Shown: piece after piece, positions 33,351 to 42,381 of the stretch | How positions within the stretch are numbered: the stretch's first letter is position 1 | How the letters are laid out: every line of letters starts with the position of its first letter | Source of the DNA: Cupriavidus pauculus | GTDB lineage: Bacteria > Pseudomonadota > Gammaproteobacteria > Burkholderiales > Burkholderiaceae | Reading direction: 5' to 3' | Assembly (NCBI RefSeq): GCF_008801835.1 | Contig: NZ_VZOW01000018.1 | Location: 1 to 64,000 of the forward strand | Length of the DNA: 64,000 nt | Program-made: the position numbers and the translations under genes | The notes under the pieces: model-generated | What the model saw: only the letters and a program-made list of their open reading frames with translations | The model's database searches: none | What the model was told of the DNA's origin: nothing

Positions 33351-34301
33351 TCAACTACCTTCACCCATCATGAACGGCATCAGGGATCGATAGAACTGCA
33401 GGGCAGGGGAGCCAAGCAAGACGACCATCAGTGAGGGGAAGATGAAGAAGATCAGTGGAAAGAGGAGCTTCACGGCAATTTTTGCCGCACGCTCCTCCGC
33501 GCGCTGACGTCGACGTGTTCGCAATGTGTCGGCCTGCACGCGCAGCGACTCAGCAATGCTGGTGCCGAAGCGATCGGCCTGAATCAGCATGCTGGCCAGC
33601 ATGTCAACGTCTTCCACGGCCGTGCGCAGCGCCAGATTTCGTAAGGCTTTGTCGCGGGACAAGCCGGCGCGCAGTTCCAGCACCAGTAGCTCCAACTCGT
33701 CGCACAGCGCAGTCCCGCTGACGCGGAGTTCTTCCACCACCTTCAGCAGCGCGGCGTCGAGCGCAAGGCCCGCCTCAACGCAGACTGTGATCAGGTCCAG
33801 CGCGTCGGGAAAGGATTCGAAGATCTCCTCCTTGCGCCGCACAATGCGCCGACGCAGGATCAGGTCAGGCAAATAGAATCCGGCGATGGCGGCAGCCAGC
33901 AGCGATATGGGCAGCAGCCGGGGATTGTCCTCGCTGACCACGCCACCGGTTGCGACGAACAGGATCAACGGGAACGCGATCGCCAACAACGTCTTGGTGG
34001 CGAAGTAGACGGGGATGGCCGAAGGATTGCGCCATCCAGCGTTCATGAAGCGCGTACGCAGCGCTGAAGTGTCCCAGCCTTCCTTGGGCACAGCCAGCTT
34101 TGCCAGCGGCTTTGATACACGTGCCATGCGCTGGAGCCACTCCTCTTGCGGATCGGTCTGTGCCTCCGGCGCGGGCGCCTGAGTCGCCTGGGAGATGCGC
34201 CGACGCATGACGTCGGGCTGGATGAGCAACATGGCAAGCAAAGCAGCGCCGAACGTGAGCACAAACGTCAGCAGAAGGATCAGGATCTGACCGGTTTTCA
34301 T
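33351..34301 (-). CDS. tadC: TadC, inner-membrane platform protein of the Tad pilus
   Basis: From ATG 34301 (GAGGAG site 8 bases upstream) the protein is 316 aa with an N-terminal membrane helix (ILILLLTFVLTFGAALLAML), two central ones and one at the C-terminus (LLFPLIFFIFPSLMVVLLG). The T2SSF domain is seen in FPDALDLITVCVEAGLALDA and DRFGTSIAESLRVQADTLR. TadB and TadC form the membrane platform on which the ATPase TadA acts. It lies 14 bases downstream of tadB, in the usual order. Confidence 0.92.
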   Translation of the reverse strand: MKTGQILILLLTFVLTFGAALLAMLLIQPDVMRRRISQATQAPAPEAQTDPQEEWLQRMARVSKPLAKLAVPKEGWDTSALRTRFMNAGWRNPSAIPVYFATKTLLAIAFPLILFVATGGVVSEDNPRLLPISLLAAAIAGFYLPDLILRRRIVRRKEEIFESFPDALDLITVCVEAGLALDAALLKVVEELRVSGTALCDELELLVLELRAGLSRDKALRNLALRTAVEDVDMLASMLIQADRFGTSIAESLRVQADTLRTRRRQRAEERAAKIAVKLLFPLIFFIFPSLMVVLLGSPALQFYRSLMPFMMGEGS

Positions 34302-34315
34302 CGCAGACTCCTCAT

Positions 34316-35293
34316 TCAAACATGAATGCGCACGATCCGACGCATCCAGAGCAAGCCCAGTCCCATCAGCAGCAAGGCGTATCCCACAATCCAGGGGCCG
34401 ACGGGGTCATTGGCCAAGGGATCAAGAAACTCCGGATTCAGGACATACATCGCGCCGGCCACGACGAAGGGCAGCAGCGACAGGATGATCCCGGAAAGCC
34501 GGCCCTCCGCCGACAGCACGCGCACCTGGCCCATCAGCTTCATCCGCTCGCGAATGATGTGGCTGACGTTTCCAAGAATCTCGGCCAGGTTGCCGCCCGA
34601 TTCGCGCTGGATCAGGACCGCGATAACCAGATAGCGCAGGTCTGGCAGCGGTACGCGCTCCGCCAGTGCGCCGAGCGCATCGTGCATGGAGGTGCCGAAA
34701 TTGATCTCGTCGAACGTTGTGCGGAACTCGGCGGCGATGGGCTCGGGCAGTTCGTCACCAGCCATGTCGAGGGCGCTTGAGAACGAGTGGCCGGCACGCA
34801 GGGCGCGGCTGATCAGGTCCGCGGCTTCCGGCAATTGCGTCTCGATGCGTTGCATCCGACGATCCCGGGCGCGCCGCACGTGAAAGGCGGGTATGAAAAG
34901 CCAGACCAAGGCGGCAACGACGACAGGAACCTCTGGAAGCGTGAGAATTCTTCCAACTACCCACAACGCAATAGGCGGCAATAGCGTCATCGTCAGGAAC
35001 GTCGACACCGTCCAATTCAGCCCCGACTGCATGAGTAGCCGTTCCACCGCAATCGTGTGCGGCCACTTGCGCAGGAGCATGGTCATGAAGGGCGAATGGG
35101 CGAGCTTGCGGGCCTTCATGATCGATGCGGCGGCATCGTCTTGCCACGGTGTGGATGCCACCGCCCGCAAGCGCCGTCCGAACCGTCGCGCTGCGGCGCT
35201 ATGCCGACGCTGCCACCATTGGTAGCCCAACGTCGCCGCCGTCACAATGGCCACGAACAGGCAGACGCCGAACCCGAGCAGTGTGTTGTCCAT
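34316..35293 (-). CDS. tadB: TadB, inner-membrane platform protein of the Tad pilus
   Basis: This 325-aa protein has an N-terminal membrane segment (LLGFGVCLFVAIVTAATLGY), a pair near residues 105-140, and C-terminal helices (FVVAGAMYVL, IVGYALLLMGLGLLW). The T2SSF domain is typical: LPEAADLISRALRAGHSFSS and LIQRESGGNLAEILGNVSHI. It is the partner of TadC in the pilus platform. It starts at ATG 35293 behind a GGAGAC site, downstream of the TadA ATPase gene. Confidence 0.93.
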   Translation of the reverse strand: MDNTLLGFGVCLFVAIVTAATLGYQWWQRRHSAAARRFGRRLRAVASTPWQDDAAASIMKARKLAHSPFMTMLLRKWPHTIAVERLLMQSGLNWTVSTFLTMTLLPPIALWVVGRILTLPEVPVVVAALVWLFIPAFHVRRARDRRMQRIETQLPEAADLISRALRAGHSFSSALDMAGDELPEPIAAEFRTTFDEINFGTSMHDALGALAERVPLPDLRYLVIAVLIQRESGGNLAEILGNVSHIIRERMKLMGQVRVLSAEGRLSGIILSLLPFVVAGAMYVLNPEFLDPLANDPVGPWIVGYALLLMGLGLLWMRRIVRIHV

Positions 35294-35333
35294 GGCGAGT
35301 CTCCGTTATTGCATCGTTTGGTTGCGCATTGGC

Positions 35334-36722
35334 TCAGACGTCGAATCGCACCGACGGCTCATATAGCCGCTCGGGCACGGACAATCCGAATGCCTGCAAT
35401 CGCTCGGAGAAATGCGGACGGACTCCAGTGGCGCAGAAGTAGCCCTTGACGCGGCCCTCCGCGTCCACTCCGGTGCGCTTGAACGTGAAGATCTCCTGCA
35501 TGTTCACTACGTCGCTTTCCATGCCGGTGACTTCCTGGATGCTCATGAGCTTGCGCCGTCCGTCCGCCAGTCGTGATACCTGCAGAATCACTGTAATGGC
35601 CGACGTGATCTGCTGGCGCATGGTGCGCGGCGGCAGCGCCAATCCCGCCATGCTGATCATGTTTTCAAGGCGGGTGAGAGCATCGCGCGGGGTGTTGGCG
35701 TGGATAGTCGCCAGCGACCCTTCGTGACCGGTGTTCATCGCGTGAAGCATGTCCAAAGCTTCCGCACCGCGAACTTCCCCAAGGATGATGCGGTCCGGAC
35801 GCATCCGTAGCGCGTTGCGCACCAGCGATCGCTGCGTGATCTCGCCCCGATTTTCAATATTGGGCGGACGTGTTTCGAGCCTCAGCACATGGTCCTGGCG
35901 CAACTGCAGTTCGGCCGCATCCTCGATGGTCACGATGCGCTCGCTCTCCGGGATGAAGCCCGAAAGAATGTTGAGCATCGTCGTCTTGCCGCTGCCGGTA
36001 CCGCCCGAGATCAGGATGTTGAGCTTGGCCTTGACCATGGCCTCCATTAACTGGGCCATCGGCGGCGTCAGCGTTTGGAGCTCGACGAGGTCCTTCACCA
36101 TTAGCGGATTCACAGCAAAACGCCGGATGGACAGTAGCGGACCATCCACCGCGGACGGCGGGATGATGGCGTTGATCCGGGATCCATCGGGCAGGCGCGC
36201 ATCCACCATCGGGCTCGATTCATCGACGCGGCGGCCGACACGGGAGACCATCTTGTCGATGACCTTCATGAGGTGCGCATCGTCGCGGAAGGTGACATCG
36301 GTCAGCTCCAGCTTGCCCCTTCTTTCGACGTACACCTTGTGTGCCGTGTTGACAAGAATGTCCGAAATCGTGGGGTCGGACAGCAACGGTTCCAGTGGAC
36401 CGTACCCAAGCATTTCGTCCCGCACATCGGACACCAGGCGGCGGCGTTCGGCTTCGTTGATCGGGATATTGCGTTCGTCGATAATGCGCTCCACCAGCAC
36501 CGCCAACTCACGCTTGACCTGCTCGGGATTCAGTCGCTGAAGCTTCTCCAGCTCCACGCGCTCGATGATCGCTTCATGAATGTCTGCCTTCAGTTGCTGG
36601 TAGGCAGCGCTTGCACCAGAGCTAACCGGAGCGCGCTCCGCAGGTCGTTCTGCGGTGCGTTCTGGCACGCGGTCAATCGGCGTTTCGCCGGCCTTTTCGA
36701 AGAGTTGTGCGCGCAGTGACAT
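35334..36722 (-). CDS. tadA: TadA/CpaF, secretion ATPase powering Flp pilus assembly
   Basis: This 462-aa protein has a variable N-terminus, then the CpaF family core: [33 protein letters not shown], and Walker A GGTGSGKT at residues 240-247. The Asp box ([11 protein letters not shown]), a Walker B region ([15 protein letters not shown]) and the His box ([20 protein letters not shown]) follow. All catalytic motifs are present. It hydrolyses ATP at the inner membrane to drive Flp pilin assembly with TadB and TadC. It starts at ATG 36722 with a GGGGAGA site, 18 bases after the tadZ stop. Confidence 0.95.
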   Translation of the reverse strand: MSLRAQLFEKAGETPIDRVPERTAERPAERAPVSSGASAAYQQLKADIHEAIIERVELEKLQRLNPEQVKRELAVLVERIIDERNIPINEAERRRLVSDVRDEMLGYGPLEPLLSDPTISDILVNTAHKVYVERRGKLELTDVTFRDDAHLMKVIDKMVSRVGRRVDESSPMVDARLPDGSRINAIIPPSAVDGPLLSIRRFAVNPLMVKDLVELQTLTPPMAQLMEAMVKAKLNILISGGTGSGKTTMLNILSGFIPESERIVTIEDAAELQLRQDHVLRLETRPPNIENRGEITQRSLVRNALRMRPDRIILGEVRGAEALDMLHAMNTGHEGSLATIHANTPRDALTRLENMISMAGLALPPRTMRQQITSAITVILQVSRLADGRRKLMSIQEVTGMESDVVNMQEIFTFKRTGVDAEGRVKGYFCATGVRPHFSERLQAFGLSVPERLYEPSVRFDV

Positions 36723-36740
36723 CTCGATTCTCCCCAGGGG

Positions 36741-37946
36741 TTAAGCGTGCCGGCTGACGGGCAGCGGCTGGCTCGAGTCGCCGCGATGCCCGAGCAGGCG
36801 TGTGAGCAGGCCCTCTTCTTTCTTCGCGGGCGCGGGAAACTGGATGTCCACCATCTGTTGGAACGCGCGAGACATCGCACTGTTCGGAGCGAGCTGCAGC
36901 ACAGGAACGCCTTGATTGGCGGCCTCGCGGGCCGTTTTAGCGTCGGTGGGCAATGTATGCGCCGTCCGGGCGCCGAGCGTTTCTTCCATCGTGCGGATAG
37001 TGATGGGGGCGTGTTTTCCGAACTGGTTGAGGATGACCTGCATGCGTTCTGGCGGGTAGCCGAGCGAACGGAAGATCTCCATCATGTGCCGCCCCGCGCG
37101 CAGGTAGGGCAGCTCTAGTTGCACCACGGAATGGATAACCTCGCTGTGGTCAAGCACCATGATCGACGCAGGGTTGATGGCCTGTCCCAAGTCGAATACC
37201 AGTACGTCGTAGGCGGGCTTTGCGAGATCAAGGATGCGTTCCAGATGTGCCGCCTTGACGTCGGCGCCCTTGACTGGATCGCCTGCACCTGCAATGACGT
37301 CGAGATTCGGGTGCGCATGCGTGACACAGGCATCCAGCAATGCAGCGTCGAGCCGGTCGATTTGATGGCAAATATCGGCAAGCGTGGCGGGCGGGGTCTT
37401 GTCCGTGACGATGAATGCCGCATCGCCGAACTGCTGGTCCAGGTCCAGCAACAACACGCGCTTGCCGCGCTGCGCGACCCCGAAGGAGAAATTCGCCGCC
37501 GCAAAGGTGGTGCCGCTGCCGCCCTTGCAAGACGTGAAGGCAAAGGTCCGGGCTTGGGCATCCGGGTCCACTTGCGCGCGGGTATCCAGGCGGGCCAGTT
37601 CCTCATTGAACTCGCGGGGGTCGAGCGGCCAGCGCAGGACACTGCGCACGCCCATACGCATCGCGCGCATTAGCAGCTCGGCTGATGGCTGCGGTGTGAC
37701 GAGGATGCACGGCACATCCCCCGGCTCCGGAAATCGCTGACGCAGGTGCTCAAACACGTCCATTCCGAACTCGTCAGCCTGCAGGACCACGAAATCCGAT
37801 GCGTGGATCAGCCCTGGCATCCCGAGAGCTTTCGCCGGGTCTACGCACACCAACTGCGGCTGGCGCTTGGTGTCAGCCTGTTGCGCCAGCGCCAGCATCT
37901 GGCGTGCACGTATATCGTCGGCGGCGACCAGTATCAGCTTAGCCAT
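36741..37946 (-). CDS. tadZ: TadZ/CpaE, MinD/ParA-like localisation ATPase of the Tad system
   Basis: This 401-aa protein has an N-terminal receiver-like domain (MAKLILVAADDIRARQML) without a clear phosphoacceptor pattern. A ParA/MinD-type ATPase domain follows, with the deviant P-loop CKGGSGTTFAA (K141) in place of KGGVGKT, a substitution usual in the CpaE family. LLLDLDQQFGDAAF and VLVFDLGQAINP are the following ATPase motifs. TadZ places the pilus machine at the cell pole. It starts at ATG 37946 behind GAGGGAGA and is followed closely by tadA. Confidence 0.92.
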   Translation of the reverse strand: MAKLILVAADDIRARQMLALAQQADTKRQPQLVCVDPAKALGMPGLIHASDFVVLQADEFGMDVFEHLRQRFPEPGDVPCILVTPQPSAELLMRAMRMGVRSVLRWPLDPREFNEELARLDTRAQVDPDAQARTFAFTSCKGGSGTTFAAANFSFGVAQRGKRVLLLDLDQQFGDAAFIVTDKTPPATLADICHQIDRLDAALLDACVTHAHPNLDVIAGAGDPVKGADVKAAHLERILDLAKPAYDVLVFDLGQAINPASIMVLDHSEVIHSVVQLELPYLRAGRHMMEIFRSLGYPPERMQVILNQFGKHAPITIRTMEETLGARTAHTLPTDAKTAREAANQGVPVLQLAPNSAMSRAFQQMVDIQFPAPAKKEEGLLTRLLGHRGDSSQPLPVSRHA

Positions 37947-37990
37947 GTCACATCTCCCTCGGTAATCCGGATGATTCGGGGCGGTCGTGC

Positions 37991-38299
37991 CTATTGCGCC
38001 GGCGACGCCATCGTCCCGCTGCCAACGCCAATCACGAATGTGTTGTTATCGGTCGGTGGGTTGCGGAAGGACTGACCGTAGCGGTCCATCGCGAACGTGG
38101 CGGCGCGGCCGTCAACCCCGGTGACCGGGTCCGTGTTGGTGTATGTCGCATCAGGATTGAGCGTCTGCATCATGCGCACGGTACGCACCGATTCACCGAA
38201 GTTCGCGTCCCAGATCGGCGAAGTGTTCATGCAACTGGCCAGGCCGGTGCTGAGCAAGGTGGCCGCGGCCGCGTACATGAGTCGTGTCTTGGAGTTCAT
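37991..38299 (-). CDS. Small Tad-locus lipoprotein (CpaD/RcpB position)
   Basis: From ATG 38299 this is 102 aa. The N-terminus, MNSKTRLMYAAAATLLSTGL then ASCMN, is a signal peptide with a lipobox-like end (LASC), so an outer-membrane lipoprotein is likely. The mature part ends with the block FAMDRYGQSFRNPP and FVIGVGSG, a tail I associate with small proteins of beta-proteobacterial tad loci. Its place between the secretin and tadZ is where CpaD or RcpB stands in other Tad systems, where it stabilises the secretin. It is much shorter than CpaD proper. A GTG three codons upstream is an alternative start. Confidence 0.75.
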   Translation of the reverse strand: MNSKTRLMYAAAATLLSTGLASCMNTSPIWDANFGESVRTVRMMQTLNPDATYTNTDPVTGVDGRAATFAMDRYGQSFRNPPTDNNTFVIGVGSGTMASPAQ

Positions 38300-38323
38300 G
38301 GTGTTCACCTGTCCGTAGGTCGA

Positions 38324-40234
38324 TTATTGGATGGTGTCGCTTGCCATCGTCACGGCCGTCGGGGCCGAAGTGGGCGACGCTGGGGGCAAGGAGGCGGTCG
38401 GCACAAAGCCGCCACTTGCGGGCTGCGGTGCGTCGGCGGGCCGGGCGCCCAGTGGCTGCCCCGAGTTCGGCGACATGTCGACGGGCTGGACGCTCACGCT
38501 GGGAACCGGTCCGATGCTGGTGGTTGGCGCGGCTGGCAGGGCGGGAGACATCGGTGCGGCCGGCGTCGCGGGTGCTGGGGCCATCGCAGGCCGGGCGAGG
38601 TTGTCTGGCACGCGTACCGGATGTCCTTCCATGTTGCCGTTGATATAGACCTCACCGTTCGTTGCTGGTCCGAACGAATCGGTGGGCATCGGATAGTTCG
38701 GCGGCAGCGGCTTGACCAGGCGAGGCGTGACCACGAACAGCAGCTCGCTGCGGTCCTGCTGGAAGCTCGTGCTGCGGAAAAGGTTGCCCAGCACTGGCAG
38801 TTCGCCCGCCCCTGGCAGGCCCTTCAGGCTGCCGGTCACGTTGCTCTTGATCAGTCCGCCGATGGCAAAGCTTTGTCCGTCCATCACCTGCAACGTGGTA
38901 GACGCGCGCCGCGTGGTGATCAGAGGCAGGATGGTCGAGCCGGAGGTGTTCGGCGCGGTAACCGCTACGCCTGTCGGTGACAGCTCGGAGACTTCAGGCG
39001 CCACCTTGAGATTGATGCGGCCGTTGGCGAGTACCGTCGGCGTGAACTTGAGGCCCACACCGAAGGTTTCTTCCTGCAGCACAATGGTGGTGACGCCGCC
39101 AATGTTGGACTGCGGCACAGGTATGTAGACCTTGCCGCCTGCCAGGAAGCTGGCCTCCTGGCCGCTGATGGCCATCAGGTTCGGCTCGGCCAGGATCTTG
39201 ACCAGGCTGTCCCCCTTCTGAGCATCGAGTTGGAAGGAAAACGGCAGGTTGTTACTCTTGATGCCGGTGAGCGATGCTGCGCTGCCGGACAGGAAATTCG
39301 CCAGCAGGCCAAATTGCCAACTGCCGAATGCGCCCTGCAGGTTGGCTGCCGCGCCAAGCTGGTCGATCAGGGTTTTCGAGACCTCGGCTACCTTCACTTC
39401 GAGCATCACCTGCTGTGGCGCATCGACCGACATCATGTTGATGATCTTGCTGCTGCGCTGTGGCATGCCGCTGGCCTGGAGCGTATTGGCGACCGGGATC
39501 ATCATGCCGCCCATCATCATTCCCATATTGGGGTTCGCGACGTTGGCCGGTGTCCCGAGCGCCTGCGGTGGCGCCTGCAAGGGGCTGCGCGACTGACGGG
39601 AGACATACGCATTGGCGATGTCCATCACCTGTTGCGCGGTGGAGGAATCGGGCACATTGCCGCTGAGGACCAGGCTGTCTGCGGCGGCTGCCACCTGTAC
39701 TCCACGCGCGCCCGGCAGGAGTGAACGCAGCGTTGATTGCAGGCCACCGGGATCGGCGCCCACCGTTACGTCGATGACGGTGCAGCGACCGCTGCGCCCT
39801 TGCACGATCATGTTCGTCGTGCCGATATCAAGACCCAGCAGATACATCGTCTGCGGCGACACCAGCATGGCCTGGACCACGCTTGGGTTGCCCAAGGTGC
39901 GAGTGCGCACCGGCTCAGGTAACGGCAGCATGCGGGACTTGCCGATGGGCACCGTCACCTGTTCGGGTTCGGCGGCTGCGCCACTACAACTTGGGCCGCG
40001 AGCGCCGCTATCGGCGGGAGCCGCAGGCGCTGCGGCAGCGCCTATCGTGAGCTGAATCGGCCCATTGGCGGCGATGCGTGCTGGCTGCGCCGCAGCGGTT
40101 TCCTCTGCGGCCTGCACCTGGGTGCTGGCAAGCCAGACACTGGCAATGGCCACAGTGGAAAGGGCGCTCAGTCGAACGACGCCGTGCATGCGTGTGGCAC
40201 GCGTGCGGCCTGACGATGTATGGCTGGTCTTCAT
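38324..40234 (-). CDS. rcpA: RcpA/CpaC, outer-membrane secretin of the Tad pilus
   Basis: From ATG 40234 (GGGGAAAT site) this is 636 aa with an N-terminal signal region (HGVVRLSALSTVAIASVWLA). A pilus-type N-terminal domain is visible in VTVPIGKSRMLPLPEPVRTR and YLLGLDIGTTNMIVQGRSGR, and a BON-like domain in SLVLSGNVPDSSTAQQVMDI. The secretin core contains VMLEVKVAEVSKTLIDQLG, the conserved EPNLMAISGQEASFLAGGK and a late LKGLPGAGELPVLGNLF. A ~110-residue tail rich in Pro, Ala and Ser follows, longer than in typical secretins. It forms the outer-membrane channel for the Flp pilus. Confidence 0.93.
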   Translation of the reverse strand: MKTSHTSSGRTRATRMHGVVRLSALSTVAIASVWLASTQVQAAEETAAAQPARIAANGPIQLTIGAAAAPAAPADSGARGPSCSGAAAEPEQVTVPIGKSRMLPLPEPVRTRTLGNPSVVQAMLVSPQTMYLLGLDIGTTNMIVQGRSGRCTVIDVTVGADPGGLQSTLRSLLPGARGVQVAAAADSLVLSGNVPDSSTAQQVMDIANAYVSRQSRSPLQAPPQALGTPANVANPNMGMMMGGMMIPVANTLQASGMPQRSSKIINMMSVDAPQQVMLEVKVAEVSKTLIDQLGAAANLQGAFGSWQFGLLANFLSGSAASLTGIKSNNLPFSFQLDAQKGDSLVKILAEPNLMAISGQEASFLAGGKVYIPVPQSNIGGVTTIVLQEETFGVGLKFTPTVLANGRINLKVAPEVSELSPTGVAVTAPNTSGSTILPLITTRRASTTLQVMDGQSFAIGGLIKSNVTGSLKGLPGAGELPVLGNLFRSTSFQQDRSELLFVVTPRLVKPLPPNYPMPTDSFGPATNGEVYINGNMEGHPVRVPDNLARPAMAPAPATPAAPMSPALPAAPTTSIGPVPSVSVQPVDMSPNSGQPLGARPADAPQPASGGFVPTASLPPASPTSAPTAVTMASDTIQ

Positions 40235-40278
40235 GATGATTTCCCCGGTTGGTGGCTTCTGGCGCTTGGCTCGCGCGC

Positions 40279-41130
40279 TCAGAAGCACTCCTTGTCCTGT
40301 TGCATGCCGCTGATCACGCCTACGCAGTTGGTATTGACTTTGCGTTCGACGAGGCGATGTACGACTTGAATGGCCTTGGCGATCGGTGTGGCGGGCGCAG
40401 CGGCCTGGATGACGGGCTCATTGAGCAAGCTGCGCTTGGTGGCGCCAGCGGTTTCCACAGGACGGGCTTCCACCTGATTACGTAGAACCAGCGAAAGGGA
40501 GCCTACGCTGCGGGCGAGATCGAGCTTCTCGGCCTCTTCGGGTGATACCTCCAGCGTGACGGCGTTGACCACTTTGGGCTTGGTTTCGTCGCGATTCACC
40601 TCTTGTGCCACCGCGAGCACCAGGATCTTCTCGAGGACGATCTTGGAGATCGACTGCTCGCCTTCGGTCGCGGTGTTGGTCTTCATGCCGGCTTTCTGGG
40701 TGTTGACGATGATGTCGACGAAGCTGCCGGGCAAGGCGAAGCCGGCGACGCCCACCACATCGTTGACGCGGACCGTGATGGCACGCTTGCCTTCGGCGAT
40801 GACCGCCGAGAGACCACCTTTCGTGCCGGCTGGGGTGAGCTTCGATTCGAGGATCGGTTCTCCGCGCATCACGCTGGCCTTGGTCACGCGCCCATCCACT
40901 GTCTTGAGATCGCTCAGCGTTCCCGGTGGGAGGCTTTCACGCGGCCATTCGACCAGTTTCACGAACTCGGGTGCCAGGCGCTGCCCCAGGTTGATATCCG
41001 TGTTGGCCACGGCCACTTTCACCGTGCTGCCGGCGCTCTGCTCGACCATCCAGCGCGAGGCCAACACAACTGCCGCCAGGCCGGCGAGAGCCGCCACGAG
41101 CAGCATCATCAGGGTGCGTACGTTTCTCAT
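40279..41130 (-). CDS. rcpC: RcpC/CpaB, periplasmic SAF-domain pilus assembly protein
   Basis: This 283-aa protein starts at ATG 41130 (GGGAGGAAC site). It has one N-terminal membrane helix (TLMMLLVAALAGLAAVVLAS). Then comes the SAF domain (VAVANTDINLGQRLAPEFVK, LVEWP) and the RcpC/CpaB block GKRAITVRVNDVVGVAGFAL then PGSFVDIIV. CpaB proteins link the inner membrane to the secretin. The C-terminus ends near a Cys pair (NTNCVG, DKECF). It precedes the secretin gene with 44 bases between, as usual. Confidence 0.92.
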   Translation of the reverse strand: MRNVRTLMMLLVAALAGLAAVVLASRWMVEQSAGSTVKVAVANTDINLGQRLAPEFVKLVEWPRESLPPGTLSDLKTVDGRVTKASVMRGEPILESKLTPAGTKGGLSAVIAEGKRAITVRVNDVVGVAGFALPGSFVDIIVNTQKAGMKTNTATEGEQSISKIVLEKILVLAVAQEVNRDETKPKVVNAVTLEVSPEEAEKLDLARSVGSLSLVLRNQVEARPVETAGATKRSLLNEPVIQAAAPATPIAKAIQVVHRLVERKVNTNCVGVISGMQQDKECF

Positions 41131-41488
41131 TTGATGTTCCTCCCTTTACTCGCGATGCCTGGTCCGATCTGGCCGATCTGGTGAAAAGGACGCAGGCGCC
41201 CCTGGCGGCACGGCGTATGCGGTGCGCCATACAACGTTGTGAAACCGGTGGTGCAGCTCTTAGGTCGCTAGTGGTGGAACACCCAGCCGATGTGCTGTCG
41301 CACGGTGCGCGCGGCTTGCGCGGGTGGTTCAGCACGTGGTGTCCCACTGAAGTGGCGTGACGGGCAGCGGCGCGCGTTCGCGGGGCTGACGGTATTGCGA
41401 AGCTTCATGGCCATGATCGATCTCCCGTTCCCGTGTCCGTTGATTGCTATCGGACTTGCTTTTTCTTACGATGGTCCTGCCTGGCGTG
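41131..41488 (-). other. Gap within the tad operon, with a possible 48-residue frame at 41268-41414
   Basis: About 358 bases separate tadV from rcpC. A minus-strand frame starts at ATG 41414 behind GGGAGATCG and reads MAMKLRNTVSPANARRCRSR, ending at TAG 41268-41270. Its codons are as GC-rich in third position as real genes here, but it resembles nothing I know. The rest holds no clear gene or terminator. Confidence 0.3.
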
Positions 41489-42085
41489 TCAGATGACGCC
41501 AGTCATGACCAGTGCCACGCCTGTTGTGATTGCCACCGCATAGGGCAGGCGAGTAATGGTGCGAATTCTGTTGGCACCCGTAGATGCCGTGGAGCTGCCT
41601 TGACCCTCCGTCGTTGCGCATGCCTCTGTCATGGAGGAGGCATGTCCTGCAAATGGCAGCCAAAGCAGTGCGCCGATGACTGCATGCAGCGTGCGACGCG
41701 ATTCACGTCGCCACAACATTACGATCAGACCCAGCACGCCGCCGGCCAGTAGAGTCGCCAACAGAATCTCCGGCACAGCATTGGGTCCAACCTGCGCGCC
41801 GACAAATCCCATCAATTTGGCATCACCTGCGCCGACGGCGCGCACGATGTACAGCAGCAGGAATGGCACGAAGGCGGCGGCAAGTCCCGTGGCCCATCGC
41901 CATGTTCCGTCGCCCGAACCGTGTTGCCAAACTTGCAGCACCAGCGCGGCGACGGTGCCGGCGGCAACCAGCCGGTTTGGAATTCGATGGCTGCTCACAT
42001 CCGTCACGACCGCCATGCCCAGCACAGCCATCAAGGAGGCCGACGTGAGTGGGTCAAAGACGGAGCTGATGTTTGTGACATGCAT
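41489..42085 (-). CDS. tadV: TadV/CpaA, prepilin peptidase of the Tad system
   Basis: This 198-aa polytopic membrane protein has the two aspartates of type-IV prepilin aspartic peptidases. D29 lies in VVTDVSSHRIPNRLV and D88 in the GxGD motif (GAGDAKLMG, GAGD at 85-88). Its length and lack of the N-methylating domain fit the short TadV/CpaA type. It cleaves the leader peptides of Flp and of the TadE-like pseudopilins. It starts 110 bases downstream of flp. The C-terminal ~50 residues (TGANRIRTITRLPYAVAITT) form an extra segment ending in a hydrophobic stretch. Confidence 0.93.
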   Translation of the reverse strand: MHVTNISSVFDPLTSASLMAVLGMAVVTDVSSHRIPNRLVAAGTVAALVLQVWQHGSGDGTWRWATGLAAAFVPFLLLYIVRAVGAGDAKLMGFVGAQVGPNAVPEILLATLLAGGVLGLIVMLWRRESRRTLHAVIGALLWLPFAGHASSMTEACATTEGQGSSTASTGANRIRTITRLPYAVAITTGVALVMTGVI

Positions 42086-42195
42086 GGCAGCCTCTCATGC
42101 GTGATTCAGATCGCTCGATGTTCGGGCGAGTGGTGCGCCAACGTTAGCGATACTGCAGCCCGGTGCGTGGCGCGTTGCACCGGGCTGCGCGCCGC

Positions 42196-42381
42196 TCAGC
42201 CAGCTGCCGTCGTGAGTGCCGTCTGGATGCTGGTCCAGATTTTCGTCACTGCGGTCTTGACGGCAGGGCCTGCCGCGACCATGCACAGGGCCACGAACGC
42301 AAGCAGCAGGGCATATTCAATGCCGGCTGCGCCGTCTTCTTCCTGGGCGAATTGCTTGATGCCATTGAACATGGAGTTCAT
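42196..42381 (-). CDS. flp: Flp major pilin
   Basis: From ATG 42381 with a GAAGGAGAAGG ribosome binding site this is a 61-aa Flp prepilin. The leader MNSMFNGIKQFAQEEDG ends at the processing Gly17. Then AAGIEYALLLAFVALCM shows the Flp motif with Glu22 at +5 and Tyr23 at +6 after cleavage, followed by the hydrophobic helix. It is the structural subunit, first gene of the minus-strand tad cluster. A longer open frame upstream (to 42870) is not coding. Confidence 0.95.
   Translation of the reverse strand: MNSMFNGIKQFAQEEDGAAGIEYALLLAFVALCMVAAGPAVKTAVTKIWTSIQTALTTAAG

Noticed and set aside
37994..38980. Plus-strand frame across the CpaD-like and secretin genes
   Set aside because: Antisense to well-supported tad genes and rich in Arg, Gly and His without domain sense.
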